Source: MTP4 sp052056915
Lineage (GTDB): Archaea; Halobacteriota; Methanosarcinia; Methanosarcinales; Methanosarcinaceae
Direction: 5' to 3'
Length of the DNA: 64,000 nt
Assembly (NCBI RefSeq): GCF_052056915.1
Contig: NZ_CP195119.1
Location: 1,798,001 to 1,862,000 of the forward strand
Made by a program: the position numbers and the translations under genes. This document shows, in pieces, positions 1 to 8,906 of this stretch. Numbering within the stretch: the stretch's first letter is position 1; every line of letters begins with the position of its first letter. Below the pieces are notes generated by a model, which was given only the letters and a program-made list of their open reading frames with translations, made no database searches and had not been told where the DNA came from.

Positions 1-98
1 CCGCTCTCACAAAAGAGGCGAGCCTTGCCCCGGAAGCCAACTCCGCCATATCCCAGTCTCAGATGGCAGAGCCAGTAGGATCTGAAGAAGAAGACTGA
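1..98 (+). CDS. C-terminal fragment of an unidentified protein
   Basis: An open frame enters from the left edge and ends with TGA at 96-98, giving the last 31 residues of a protein. The tail is rich in Ala, Ser and Glu and ends in an acidic run (EEED). No family can be recognised from so short a tail. An imperfect hairpin followed by a T-run lies just downstream and supports a real gene end here. Confidence 0.45.
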   Translation, partial: ALTKEASLAPEANSAISQSQMAEPVGSEEED

Positions 99-123
99 AC
101 AGGTAGAACCATTACAAACATTT

Positions 124-161
124 GAAGAAGGGTAAAAGCCCCTCTTCTTAATCTCTTTTTT
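124..161 (+). terminator. Hairpin plus T-run terminator
   Basis: GAAGAAGGG and CCCCTCTTCTT form an imperfect stem with a bulge around a TAAAAG loop (124-149), followed by a T-rich run (151-161). It lies 26 nt after the stop of the leftmost gene. Confidence 0.5.
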
Positions 162-815
162 AGTTCCATTTATGTATTTCCGGATCAGGTACTTGCGATA
201 GGTGTCATATTTGTGAGCATGGCCGCGATGTGCCTGAACAAACTTACCCGACTCTTTGAAGTATGAATTGAAGATATCTTACTTTATGAGGAAGCTGGAA
301 ATTGAGAAGTTTTTCCGGATAGAAATTCAAAAGAAAAAAGTAGACAAAAAATAATCAAAAATCCATCCAGGGAAAAAATATTTTCCCCTGTAAAAAGTTT
401 TTGTTTACTCGCTTGAAGTGCCCTGACACGGGAGGGGAAAAAGAGACACTACAAATAGTTTCCCCAACAACGTGCATATTTTTAACCTGATTTTTCAAAA
501 ATATGGTCATTCTGTCTTTTTTTAAAGTAAACTTAACTTTCCCGAGTCTACCAACGCAAATAAACCTGAACAGAATCGTGTATATATTATTCTTTCGATT
601 TTACAGGTAAACAACAGCGTGCGCTGGAAACAGATTTCCAGGCACTAAAGAGAACCTTCCAATGAATAGAAGAGGGCATTGCACCCCGAAAATCAAATTT
701 AGTTTTTAAACAAATTTATAAGGAATGAGTTTGATAATTAAAATTACAGGCACCTGTAGATTTACAGTAGTTGCCGCATTCCGTAAAAAATGTATATACC
801 GGAGGAAAAAACGAG
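162..815. other. Intergenic region with candidate promoters
   Basis: No convincing coding region. AT-rich stretches at 581-590 (TATATATTAT) and 713-721 (TTTATAA) look like archaeal TATA boxes that could drive the small gene at 816, which would then have a 70-200 nt leader. An overlapping frame starting at 725 is not supported because it overlaps the better-supported gene in another frame. Confidence 0.4.
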
Positions 816-992
816 ATGCAGTCATTTATAGTGGAGCATTACCTCAACAAGGTCGTAGATGTTTACTGTGGCGGACCGGACGTATTCAGAGGAAACATAG
901 AAGCCTGTGCAGATAACGTACTTACTCTCGAAAAAGATGGGAAACATACCCATATAGCCATTGATAAGGTCATAGCCATATGGGCGCAGTGA
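816..992 (+). CDS. Small Sm/LSm-like protein, copy 1
   Basis: A 58-residue protein. The start at 816 is chosen because GGAGG (801-805) sits at proper distance and because the paralogue at 1348 begins at exactly the same residue (MQSFIVEH). The pattern of short beta strands (VVDVYCGGPDVFRG, then NVLTLEKDG, then HIAIDKVIAIW) resembles an Sm or Hfq fold: a strand with a conserved G and D, a variable loop, and a final strand reading I-D-K-V-I. Two cysteines (C18, C31) are conserved with copy 2. An RNA-binding role is inferred from the fold pattern only. About 74 percent identical to copy 2 (43 of 58 residues). Confidence 0.8.
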   Translation: MQSFIVEHYLNKVVDVYCGGPDVFRGNIEACADNVLTLEKDGKHTHIAIDKVIAIWAQ

Positions 993-1347
993 TCCCATAA
1001 AGTCGCTAGCAAAAGGTACAATTTCAATACAAAGGGGATTTCACGGATCCCTGAAAGTACTTAATGATAGTATAATTTAAGGTTTTCGATTTTTTTTGAG
1101 TACAGGTAAGGCAGGCAAGTTCCCAGCGCCGAAACTGCACAGATATAAAGGAAAACAGAAGGGAAAACGGGTTTCCAGGAAATCGACCGGAATGCCAACC
1201 CTATAAAGAGCAGCTAACAGGTGCAAAAACGCCACCATTAAGCCGACGCGAAATGTGCGGAAGGGCAGAGAAACGAAAAATGAACGTAACGGATAAAACT
1301 CCGATACATGGAAGAATATACAGAAGAAATCTAAGAGGTGTAAAGCA
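993..1347. other. Spacer between the two Sm-like genes
   Basis: No gene seen. The sequence includes a long T-run at 1090-1097 that may end the first transcript. Little similarity to the region upstream of copy 1 is apparent, so the duplication appears limited to the coding part. Confidence 0.35.
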
Positions 1348-1524
1348 ATGCAGTCCTTTATCGTAGAACACCATCTCGGTGAAGTAATTGATGTCTACTG
1401 TGGCGGTCCCGACGTTTTCAACGGAAAAGTCGAAGCCTGCGCAGACAACGTGCTCACTCTTGTAAAGGGTGACAAGTATACCCACATAGCCATCGACAAG
1501 ATCATCGCCCTCTGGCGCGCATGA
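1348..1524 (+). CDS. Small Sm/LSm-like protein, copy 2
   Basis: A 58-residue paralogue of the gene at 816. SD-like GAGGTG (1335-1340) lies 7 nt before ATG, and TGA is at 1522-1524. Residues 13-24 and 29-38 are the same as in copy 1 apart from one V/I change, including C18 and C31, while the third positions of many codons differ, which argues for protein-level selection. The differences cluster in the loop at residues 39-44 and at the C-terminus. A long minus-strand frame over the same bases is a shadow. Function unknown; an Sm-like beta barrel is inferred from the strand pattern. Confidence 0.8.
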   Translation: MQSFIVEHHLGEVIDVYCGGPDVFNGKVEACADNVLTLVKGDKYTHIAIDKIIALWRA

Positions 1525-1838
1525 TCGGTCTGAGATTTGCTGAAGAGCAAGGCATGTGTAAAACCTGATGAGAAAAATAGGCAGAATCTCTCAAGAAGAA
1601 AATAAATCTCACCTGGAGATAACAGGTATTTTCAAGAGATTATGCTTGAAGTGGAAAAGCCACGAAGTTAAGAAGCTTCGTTCTTTTCCTACCGATTTTA
1701 AATTTCAGTATTTTTGACTGTAGTTTTTGCATTTAACTTTCAGACTTAACTTTTAGACTTGACATTTAGACTTGACATTTAGACTTGACTTTTAGACTTA
1801 ACTTTTTTCGGACCCGCGCCTGGGCCTTCATATTATGT
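1525..1838. repeat. Spacer with 13-nt tandem repeat
   Basis: No gene. At 1741-1806 there are about five copies of a 13-nt unit, AGACTTGACATTT and close variants (AGACTTAACTTTT), ending just 3' of the agmatinase gene, which reads leftwards to 1839. Confidence 0.7.
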
Positions 1839-2708
1839 TTACCTGTGACTTGCAGCGTGGGCTGCGATAAATTCCCGCATGAGTTTTGTGCCCAGCATTG
1901 CTGTCTGTCCGGAATCATATTCAGGGGCAATTTCCACTATGTCAAAAGCCATTGAGAAGGGGGCAAGAGTCCTGACTGCGGTCCTTACATCCCGGGCACT
2001 CAGACCGAAAGGTTCCGGAGTTCCGAGCCCTGGAGCATATGCAGGGTCGAGGGCGTCCATGTCCAGAGAAAGATAGAGTCGGGAGCAGTCCAGCCATTCC
2101 AGGGCTTCTTTCAGGACTTCGACCATGCCGATTGCTTCCACGTCATCGGCAGTGTAATATTTCAGCTTGTTTTCCTTTGCAAAGACCCATTCATCCTCCG
2201 GGCCGCTGCGGACCCCGATTGATACGAGGTTTTTCGAGACTTCCGAAAGGATGTTCCTTGAAACGCAGGCGTGGTTGTGCTTGAAGCCACGGTACTCTTC
2301 CCGGAGGTCGAAGTGAGCGTCCAAGACAAGGACCCCGAAGTCGTCCCCTGCTGACTCTGCACAGGCCTTTACCGTTGCAAAGCTAAGGGAATGTTCGCCT
2401 CCAAGCATGATGGGCAGTTTCCCATCGGAAAGGAGATCTTTTGTATCTTCATAAAGGTCCTGCAGGGTTTCGTCAACAGATGCCGAAGTATCGAGGTTTC
2501 CTGCATCGTGGATGAGGAGGTCCGCAAGATCAATATCGAAGGTGGGGTTGTAGCTTTCAAAGTTTGCAGAAGCCTGGCGCATTGCGTCCGGAGCCCAGCG
2601 GCTTCCCGCCCTGTACGAGGAGGTGTTGTCAAAGGGCACCCCGAAGATTACATAGCGTGCGGACTCATAATCTGCAAGGGAGTCCACAAAGGTATTGGGA
2701 AAAAACAT
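1839..2708 (-). CDS. speB: Agmatinase (ureohydrolase family)
   Basis: A 289-residue protein of the arginase/agmatinase superfamily, a typical length. The metal-binding motifs are complete: GGEHS (103-107), DAHFD (130-134) and SLDMDALDP (214-222) with D216 and D218. The predicted reaction is hydrolysis of agmatine to putrescine and urea, using two Mn ions in the cytoplasm. It lies downstream of and on the same strand as aIF5A, but a hairpin terminator lies between them. Agmatine-derived polyamine is the source of the hypusine side chain on IF5A, so the pairing makes metabolic sense. The substrate is inferred from family and context; related enzymes can use other guanidino compounds. Confidence 0.88.
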   Translation of the reverse strand: MFFPNTFVDSLADYESARYVIFGVPFDNTSSYRAGSRWAPDAMRQASANFESYNPTFDIDLADLLIHDAGNLDTSASVDETLQDLYEDTKDLLSDGKLPIMLGGEHSLSFATVKACAESAGDDFGVLVLDAHFDLREEYRGFKHNHACVSRNILSEVSKNLVSIGVRSGPEDEWVFAKENKLKYYTADDVEAIGMVEVLKEALEWLDCSRLYLSLDMDALDPAYAPGLGTPEPFGLSARDVRTAVRTLAPFSMAFDIVEIAPEYDSGQTAMLGTKLMREFIAAHAASHR

Positions 2709-2761
2709 GTTCTGATCTACCTAAATAATGCTGATAAATATACGAATAAAATTACGTTAAT

Positions 2762-2800
2762 AAAAAAGAGAGGCTCAGGTTGATAAAAACCTGAGTTTTT
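2762..2800 (-). terminator. Hairpin terminator after aIF5A
   Basis: A perfect 8-bp stem, CTCAGGTT (2774-2781) with AACCTGAG (2788-2795), and a 6-nt loop. T-runs follow on both strands (T5 on plus; CTCTCTTTTTT on minus), so it may work both ways. It lies 26 nt past the aIF5A stop. Confidence 0.7.
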
Positions 2801-2820
2801 CATTATTCTTTTCCGGAATA

Positions 2821-3207
2821 TTATGTCCTGATGTCGAACTTGATCTTACCAAGAGCGGTGATGTAGGAGACTTCCTCTCCTTCCTTGATCTTTTCCTTTA
2901 AGTCCTCGGGGATTGTGACCTCGAAAGTCGTAAAGTCCGCCATGTCCATGAGCTGGGCTACATCTCCGGTGATTGAGAGGACCTGAGCGTTCTTCCTTTC
3001 CACGATGGGCACGTAGATCTTGTTTGCAACGGACCCTATGAAGGAGCGCTTCTGGCCGTCAAAAAGTCCGATTGCTTCGACCCTTGCCTTGGCTGCCCCG
3101 TGTTTCCCGGGTTTGGACTTGGAGATGCTCTTGATGACGCATGCTTCATCGTCGATGATTACGTATTTGCCTTCTTTGAGGTTCTTAACTTCTACCTGTT
3201 CTTTCAT
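2821..3207 (-). CDS. Translation factor aIF5A (hypusine-containing)
   Basis: A 128-residue archaeal IF5A. The hypusination loop reads SKSKPGKHGAAK, with the modified lysine expected at K35. An N-terminal SH3-like barrel carries this loop and the C-terminal half (from about residue 72) is the OB-fold domain. It binds ribosomes and relieves stalling at difficult peptide bonds. The ATG at 3207 is preceded on the minus strand by the SD-like run GGAAGAATC. The next gene is agmatinase, which supplies polyamine precursor. No deoxyhypusine synthase is seen in the window. Confidence 0.93.
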   Translation of the reverse strand: MKEQVEVKNLKEGKYVIIDDEACVIKSISKSKPGKHGAAKARVEAIGLFDGQKRSFIGSVANKIYVPIVERKNAQVLSITGDVAQLMDMADFTTFEVTIPEDLKEKIKEGEEVSYITALGKIKFDIRT

Positions 3208-3665
3208 GATGATTCTTCCTTTAAATTTCGCAATGTAACGGTTAAATTGGTTAACGTAAACGCCGCTGTGGGACTTTTCAAGGGAGATGCCCGACAGAGG
3301 CTTTCTGTGCAGGGCTTTTTACAGACATGCTGCCCTGATTTCATCCTTATCATTATGTATTTACATGCCTTTTGTGACAGTTTAAAGGCAATGTAACGGA
3401 AACCCGGGGTCCATCTAAACCGGAAACGGGTCAAAACTAATACGATTAATTATCCTAGACTATATAATGCTTATGCGAGAGACCCCGTTATTAATCTGTC
3501 TCCCGGAAAAATTGCAGGGAATTCAGGAGAAATCCCTCCGGATTTTCGGAAAATTCCCGGCATTTTGAGGACAAAAACCCGGAATTTATGTAAAAGATCG
3601 TTATTTCAAGAAGTCAGCGGTTCCGAGCCCGGAGAGTGTTCTGTTCATCTCCATGAATGTTCCCA
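3208..3665. other. Intergenic region upstream of aIF5A
   Basis: No gene supported. On the minus strand, GCATTATATAG (about 3461-3471) is a good TATA box that would start aIF5A transcription near 3437, giving a leader of about 230 nt. Short plus-strand frames here have no SD and atypical composition. Confidence 0.35.
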
Positions 3666-5489
3666 TCAACTCCTGAGTCCCAGCTCCTCCAGTTTTCGAA
3701 CCAAAGGTACCCCATCATCATCCCATCCCCTGAAATGATAGTATTCCAGAAGGGCAGCTTCAAACTCAGGCAAGGGGATCCCGGTTCCTTTTCCCTCCCG
3801 AGTTACATTTCCTTCCGGAGCTACATTTCTATCTCCTTCTTCATCACCATTTCTTTTACATCCCCCTATTATTCCGCAATTTTCCAGAAGCCTTTCCGGA
3901 AGGGTATCATCTGCCCGAGTGAATCCTGCTTTCAGGTTGAACAGCCTCTCGAGGTTCCAGATCCTCTCCCCTATTTTCAGGAGTTCTGCCGGGGAAAGCT
4001 GCTTTCCTGCAGCGGATAACAGAAGGTCGGAACAGGTCCCTTCGTTCAGGGCAAAGACCGAATAAGGGCAGAGGGAAAGGGAGTCAAGCACCGCTGTCAG
4101 GTTTTCAAAGACCTGCAGGAGACCTGCTTTCCCGCTCAGGCTCAGGCGGTCAAGGCCAAGGGGTTTTCCAAGCACTTCGGGACCAACCATAAAGGCTGTC
4201 AGGTAATCGGCCCCATGAGGAGATGTCGCATAGGCGAGGGCCTGCCCCCTGATCCCCCGGGGGTCAAAGCCAGCCATTTCAAGCCCTTTCACAGCCATAC
4301 TGAGCTCTTTCCTGCCTCTCGAAGAGAGGTACTCCAGAGCCCCCATCCCAAATTCACTTTGTCCCTCCCCGATTTCGAGAAGGAGGGTTTCGATTTTCAG
4401 GGAATCGAGGACGCAGGACTCGATTTCCGCATAAGCCCCGAGGACGGAACCTGCAGATACGGGGTCAAGCCCGTAGTCCGTGCAGATGCGGCTTGCCCTG
4501 AGCACGGATTCAAAGTCCGGGTTTTCCAGGTTTAACCCGAATGCCCAGAGCCCGTCGTAGCCCGGGACCAGCTGTTTTGTGGATTTGATCCTGTGCATGC
4601 AGCCCAGGGGACAGGCAGGACAGCTTTCTTTTTCAAGCTCGAATCCGGCTCTGATATATTCTCCCGATAGCCGGTCCGCAATCACTGTGCCCCTCTTTAA
4701 AAAGTTCCTGCAGGGGATAAGGCCCAGGTAATTGAGCAGTTTAACGAGCACCGGGGTCCCGTAGTTTGCCAGCCCTTTGGACAGTACGGGGTTTGCCTCA
4801 AAAAGTTTCAAAACCTTTGATTCCGCTTCTTTGAAGCCCTCAGGATCTGCTGGCGTAAACCCTTTGCCCTCACCTTCTTCACCCTTACTACCCTTGCCTT
4901 TTACAACAACTGCTTTTAGCATTTTGGAGCCTGCTACGGCCCCTAAACCCCCGCGCCCGCTGTGAATGGAATCACATACGAAAGAAGATATCCTTACAAG
5001 TTTTTCTCCTGCCCTGCCTATACAGGCAACGCTTCCCTTTCTACCCAGAATTTCGGTACATTCTTCCGTATTTTTCCCCCAGAGTTTTCCTGCATTTTTG
5101 ATCGCAACATTTCCTTCCCCGAGCTCAATATAGACCGGCTTTTTAGCCTTTCCTGTGACTACAAGAGCATCAATGCCCTCTTTTTTCAGTTCCTGTCCGA
5201 AATTTCCTCCGGCATTCCAGCTGAACACGGTACCGGTGAGAGGGGATTTCGAGGTAAGGACAAAACGCCCTGCCATGGGAGCAAGTCCTGTCAGCGGCCC
5301 TGAAGTAAAGATAAGGGGGTTTTCCGGACCAAGGGGATCAGCCCCGGGATCTGTAAGGTCGAAGAGCAGTTTCACCCCGAGCCCTCTACCACCCAGGAAT
5401 TTGTCCTGTAGCTCCCCATCTGTCCGGGAAGTCCTTATCGATTCAGAACTCAGGTCAACGTGTACGGTTTTTCCTGTCCAGTTTTCCAT
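3666..5489 (-). CDS. Tungsten aldehyde:ferredoxin oxidoreductase family protein
   Basis: 607 residues, the usual length for the AOR family. The N-terminal domain (1-210) carries the pterin-cofactor motifs GGRGLG (33-38) and WNAGGNFG (91-98). The [4Fe-4S] ligands C290, C293 and C297 (C-x2-C-x3-C) and C474 are present. The enzyme would oxidise an aldehyde to the acid with ferredoxin as acceptor, using a tungsten or molybdenum bispterin centre. The actual substrate cannot be read from the sequence. A Gly/Glu-rich insert (198-210) and a Gly/Glu/Arg-rich stretch near residues 555-580 look like low-complexity linkers. It stands alone between divergent and unrelated neighbours. Confidence 0.87.
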   Translation of the reverse strand: MENWTGKTVHVDLSSESIRTSRTDGELQDKFLGGRGLGVKLLFDLTDPGADPLGPENPLIFTSGPLTGLAPMAGRFVLTSKSPLTGTVFSWNAGGNFGQELKKEGIDALVVTGKAKKPVYIELGEGNVAIKNAGKLWGKNTEECTEILGRKGSVACIGRAGEKLVRISSFVCDSIHSGRGGLGAVAGSKMLKAVVVKGKGSKGEEGEGKGFTPADPEGFKEAESKVLKLFEANPVLSKGLANYGTPVLVKLLNYLGLIPCRNFLKRGTVIADRLSGEYIRAGFELEKESCPACPLGCMHRIKSTKQLVPGYDGLWAFGLNLENPDFESVLRASRICTDYGLDPVSAGSVLGAYAEIESCVLDSLKIETLLLEIGEGQSEFGMGALEYLSSRGRKELSMAVKGLEMAGFDPRGIRGQALAYATSPHGADYLTAFMVGPEVLGKPLGLDRLSLSGKAGLLQVFENLTAVLDSLSLCPYSVFALNEGTCSDLLLSAAGKQLSPAELLKIGERIWNLERLFNLKAGFTRADDTLPERLLENCGIIGGCKRNGDEEGDRNVAPEGNVTREGKGTGIPLPEFEAALLEYYHFRGWDDDGVPLVRKLEELGLRS

Positions 5490-5734
5490 GTCAAATCCCC
5501 TTCATTTTTTTCCGGTAATACTTTCCTTTCCCCGGATTTTTATTATCCTATGCAGCCTCCCATTTTAAATGCTTGTCCTCCCCGCCTCTGAAAGAAACCC
5601 TTAAAAATCAAAATAAAGTTGAAAATGAAAAAAATAAAAAATAAATATGAAAGAGTTAAAAAATAGAGTTACAAAGAATGTAAAAATATTGAATAAGCCA
5701 GCCTTTAAAACAGGGGAACCTTAAATATTAAGGT

Positions 5735-6172
5735 ATGGAACTCAAGAAACCTTACGTCATTTCAGTCTATGCCCTTGTCCGTAATGAGAAAGGAGAGTAT
5801 CTGCTGCTCAGGCGTTCGGAAAATTCCCGCACAAACCCGGGAAAATGGGACCTTCCGGGGGGAAAGGTGGATCGAGGGGAAACCTTGAAAGAAGCAGTTG
5901 CAAGGGAGGTCCAGGAAGAAACCGGGATATCGATCAATCCGGGGGAAATTGCAGGAGAGGTGACTTTCGAGCTCCCAGCAAAAAAAGTTATTGCCATTGT
6001 CTATGACGGTGGGTTCAATATGACAGACGTGCAGTTGAGTTATGAACACATGGAGTACGCCTGGACCCCTCTGGAAAAGATAGTGGAAATGGAAGCTCTT
6101 CCCCACTATTTCAGGAATTTCTTCAAGGAGCATGCCATAGAAAACCTTGAAGCTTCAGGATCCTCCGTTTAA
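5735..6172 (+). CDS. Nudix hydrolase
   Basis: 145 residues. The Nudix box is complete: G43 start, then GET, REVQEETGI (residues 43-65), matching GX5EX7REUXEEXGU. Upstream residues LRRSENSRTNPGKWDLPGG are the typical substrate-side strand. It should hydrolyse a nucleoside diphosphate linked to another group; the substrate is unknown. Its ATG follows an AT-rich promoter region, with a short TTAAATATTAAGG stretch before the start and no strong SD, so the transcript may have a very short leader. A large tandem repeat block follows its stop. Confidence 0.85.
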   Translation: MELKKPYVISVYALVRNEKGEYLLLRRSENSRTNPGKWDLPGGKVDRGETLKEAVAREVQEETGISINPGEIAGEVTFELPAKKVIAIVYDGGFNMTDVQLSYEHMEYAWTPLEKIVEMEALPHYFRNFFKEHAIENLEASGSSV

Positions 6173-6204
6173 CTCTTTTACAGAATTACTTCGCACCCTA
6201 CCCT

Positions 6205-6480
6205 GAGTTATTTCATTTCAGACATTTCATTTAGGGCATTTCATATCAAGGTATTTCATATCAAGGTATTTCATATCAAGGAATTCCATTTAGGGAATTC
6301 CATTTCAGAGATTTCATTTCAGAGATTTCATTTCAGAGATTTCATTTCAGACATTCCATTTCAGAGATTTCATTTCAGAGATTTCATTTCAGACATTCCA
6401 TTTCAGAAATTTCATTTAGGGAATTCCATTTCAGAGATTTCATTTAGCAATTCCATTTCAGAAATTTCATTTCAGGTATT
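6205..6480. repeat. Imperfect tandem repeat, unit about 14-15 nt
   Basis: About 19 degenerate copies of ATTTCATTTCAGAG and variants (for example ATTTCATATCAAGGT and ATTCCATTTAGGGA) fill the gap between the convergent Nudix and matrixin genes. The last copies run into the 3' end of the matrixin gene, so a few C-terminal residues of that protein are encoded by repeat sequence. Confidence 0.85.
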
Positions 6481-7156
6481 TATCTTCAAGTTTCTTTCTT
6501 TTTTTCCTGCTGGAACGCCAGCTTATACCCAGAAAAAGAAGGGCCACAAGGGCTGCCAGGGCTCCTGTGCGAAGCAAAGAGGCATACTTGCTGAGGAGAA
6601 GTGGGTTTACATCGTCCCGCAGTTCGTATTCAGGGTACATTATATCACGGGGGTCATCGCTGTGCCCGAGCCCAAGCGCATGTCCGAGTTCGTGCTTTGA
6701 GATGGCGAGCATTGTTCCATCCCCGTACTGGCGCCAGCCCCTGCCCTGATAGTTCCCGACTTCCAGGACAATGTCCACCCGCACAAATCGCCCGTTCACA
6801 AGATGCGGCTTTGCATACCCTGCCACTCCTGCAGGTGCACCCTCGACATTTTCCAGGTTTTCGACCCAGCGGATTCTGATGTCGGCTTTTTCGGAGTCCG
6901 TGAACTCAAAAACAGGCGTATAAGCCAGTTTCCCGTTGCCTCCTTCTTCCCAGTACTCCAGGGATTTTTCTACCTGTGTGTAGTAGGTTGGGCTGTAGTG
7001 GAGAGGCACGTTTTCATCATCGATAAAAACCGTGATAGGAGAATGGTCCCACGGCTCATCAAGGATTCTTTCATAGCTATATGCGCAAGCTGCGGGGGTG
7101 AAAGATAAAACAAGAAGCAGCAATAGTGTTATACGCAGTAATTTCATTTGAGGCAT
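6467..7156 (-). CDS. Membrane-anchored matrixin-type metalloprotease
   Basis: 229 residues (an alternative start is M4). Residues 4-25 form a signal peptide ending in an Ala-rich cleavage region. The zinc site is HELGHALGLGH (H155, E156, H159, H165), followed by the Met-turn IMYP (172-175), as in M10 and other metzincins. A C-terminal membrane helix (about 195-215) followed by Arg/Lys residues anchors the enzyme outside the cell. The conserved Gly before the third His and the RGW-x-Y segment upstream agree with archaeal matrixin-like proteases. The substrate is unknown. It is convergent with the Nudix gene across a repeat block. Confidence 0.82.
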   Translation of the reverse strand: MPQMKLLRITLLLLLVLSFTPAACAYSYERILDEPWDHSPITVFIDDENVPLHYSPTYYTQVEKSLEYWEEGGNGKLAYTPVFEFTDSEKADIRIRWVENLENVEGAPAGVAGYAKPHLVNGRFVRVDIVLEVGNYQGRGWRQYGDGTMLAISKHELGHALGLGHSDDPRDIMYPEYELRDDVNPLLLSKYASLLRTGALAALVALLFLGISWRSSRKKRKKLEDKYLK

Positions 7157-7373
7157 AAGGTTTCAATTAATACAGACGGCTCTTCATAATAAATAAGTGA
7201 TTGATCAAACTTATTGAACAAGTAAGGATCTAAGGTTAGTTGACCTCTTCTAATTGATCATTCTCACAAAGCTTGCTCTAACACGAGTTATTCCGACCGG
7301 GTCGGAAAGGATGTGGGTTTGCCCGACCAGATTCAAAAAAGAATTATCAGGAGAGAGGTTTCTTCCCGATTTA

Positions 7374-7841
7374 TTATTCAAGATGTGCTCCGGAAATATT
7401 ACAGACTTCGCAGTTAGGGTCGCAACACCGGTCTTTTTCTTTATCCTCGCCTTCGAACTCGGATGCCAGGGCCCTTGTACTTTCGGCAAGCACGGCGGCA
7501 TTCGAAAGGGAAGCACCGATCAGTATTGCAGAAAAAACACTTTCTTTAGGGATGCCTTTTCTTTTTGCGATCCTGATATGCATCTTCAGGCAGTGCTCAC
7601 AGCGAAGGGCGGAGGCCACCCCTATGGAAATAAGTTCCACGGTTTCGGGGTCGAGGTTCTTGAATTCCCGCATGATTGAATTGTCATAGAGAGTTTTCGG
7701 GATGAAGATTTCCGGCATATCTTTCATAAAATTCATGATATAAGGAACTTCACCGTACTGTTTCTTGACATCAGCAAGGAGTTCGGGGACAGCGTTATCA
7801 GGATCCTTTTTTAAAATTTCCACAATGTCTTCCAGTTCCAT
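7374..7841 (-). CDS. AhpD/carboxymuconolactone decarboxylase-like protein with Cys-rich tail
   Basis: 155 residues. The core (about 45-125) is the CMD/AhpD helical fold with the redox motif C81-x2-C84-x3-H88 (RCEHCLKMH), as in alkylhydroperoxidase-type disulfide reductases. The N-terminal 40 residues are an extra helical region. The last 20 residues hold CC-x3-C-x2-C (C139, C140, C144, C147), which could bind a metal or iron-sulfur cluster and is not part of the core family. It is likely a thiol redox protein; the partner is unknown. It lies just downstream of the methanogenesis marker run on the same strand, separated by about 130 nt. Confidence 0.78.
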   Translation of the reverse strand: MELEDIVEILKKDPDNAVPELLADVKKQYGEVPYIMNFMKDMPEIFIPKTLYDNSIMREFKNLDPETVELISIGVASALRCEHCLKMHIRIAKRKGIPKESVFSAILIGASLSNAAVLAESTRALASEFEGEDKEKDRCCDPNCEVCNISGAHLE

Positions 7842-7970
7842 ACGAAACCACCAGCATGCATTCGATGCTAAAGCCGGATTCAGAATGTCACTTTAAGTTC
7901 CCGGCTTTACGAATTAAAGGATGAGTGAATACACAAACCCAAAAAAAATGTAAAGTGGGCAAAATCCGGG

Positions 7971-8906
7971 TCAAATTGCAAAACCAACGTCAGATTTAGA
8001 TTTGATCTTTATCAATATATAATTTTTCATTTTTGACCGGGAAATATTTGCAAGTTCCGAAAGTACGACCCCTTCATCGAACTCCAGGTTTTCGAGCCTC
8101 TCATGGTATTCATCATATGGCAGTTTGACCCTGAGTCCATTCAGCTGCATGGTAATAGGAGCCGGAGAAAGCACCCTGTTGATTGCAGGGACCTGGTTTT
8201 CGATTTCCTTCATAACCCTGGCCGGCAAAATGGCAAGGGGATCTTTTGCAAGCTGCTTTCGGATCTTGTCTGCGACCTTTCCTACTCCCTCGTTGAGCGC
8301 ATCCAGAGCATCGGTTTCATTTTTTTGCCTGAGTCGGTGGGAAACCCTGCCTATGCCCCCAACGTAAAGGTCTGCTCCGGGAACGTCTTCGGTCTTCAGG
8401 TACGGGCCTCCTGTGACCACAATAGGGATCTCGATACCCTCAAAGAGTTTGGGTTTCTTATTTATAATGCAGTCACTGAAAGACCCGAAAGTGAACACCG
8501 CAATGTCATGTTCATTGATCAGCTTTCTCTCGTAATCCATGGACAGGGAAACTCTTCGCCCCATCCCCCTGGCAAGCCCGATCATATTGGTATTGGCTCC
8601 GGGATGACGGAGGTACTCTGCCACATCGCAGGCAGAGTGAGGAAGGTGATGAGAGGCAAGAGTGGGAGAAACAACTGCTATTTCAACTCCCGTAAGGGAA
8701 GCCTCGAGCAGGACCCCGAGCAACTCCTTTGAAAGCTCCTTTACCAGGTGCACGTCTTTCTCGGGAATGAGCATGATAAGGTTGACTTCGGTCCCGGTAA
8801 CAACTTTCTGGATTATGTATCCTCCAAGATCTTCCAGCAGTTCCAGAATAAGCCCGTGCTTATGAACCCCGCCGGTGTAAAGATAGGGGAGGAATATAGA
8901 CGTCAT
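7971..8906 (-). CDS. Methanogenesis marker protein 7
   Basis: 311 residues, recognised as methanogenesis marker 7 by sequence (MTSIFLPYLYTGGVHKHG start, SACDVAEYLRHPGAN and the GGPYLKTEDVPGADLYVGG segment). The family is nearly confined to methanogens and methane-oxidising archaea and is linked genetically to methyl-coenzyme M reductase assembly or activation with AtwA and markers 3, 5, 6, 15 and 17. Its ATG overlaps the stop of marker 17 by 4 nt, so the two are translationally coupled. It is the last gene of the run. The biochemical role is not known. Confidence 0.88.
   Translation of the reverse strand: MTSIFLPYLYTGGVHKHGLILELLEDLGGYIIQKVVTGTEVNLIMLIPEKDVHLVKELSKELLGVLLEASLTGVEIAVVSPTLASHHLPHSACDVAEYLRHPGANTNMIGLARGMGRRVSLSMDYERKLINEHDIAVFTFGSFSDCIINKKPKLFEGIEIPIVVTGGPYLKTEDVPGADLYVGGIGRVSHRLRQKNETDALDALNEGVGKVADKIRKQLAKDPLAILPARVMKEIENQVPAINRVLSPAPITMQLNGLRVKLPYDEYHERLENLEFDEGVVLSELANISRSKMKNYILIKIKSKSDVGFAI

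Noticed and set aside
725..916. 63-codon plus-strand frame before the first Sm-like gene
   Set aside because: It overlaps the better-supported gene at 816 in another frame, and its basic, Arg-rich composition is atypical.
1201..1485. 94-codon minus-strand frame
   Set aside because: Lies opposite the second Sm-like gene, which has an SD, a close paralogue and silent-site changes; the frame is a shadow.
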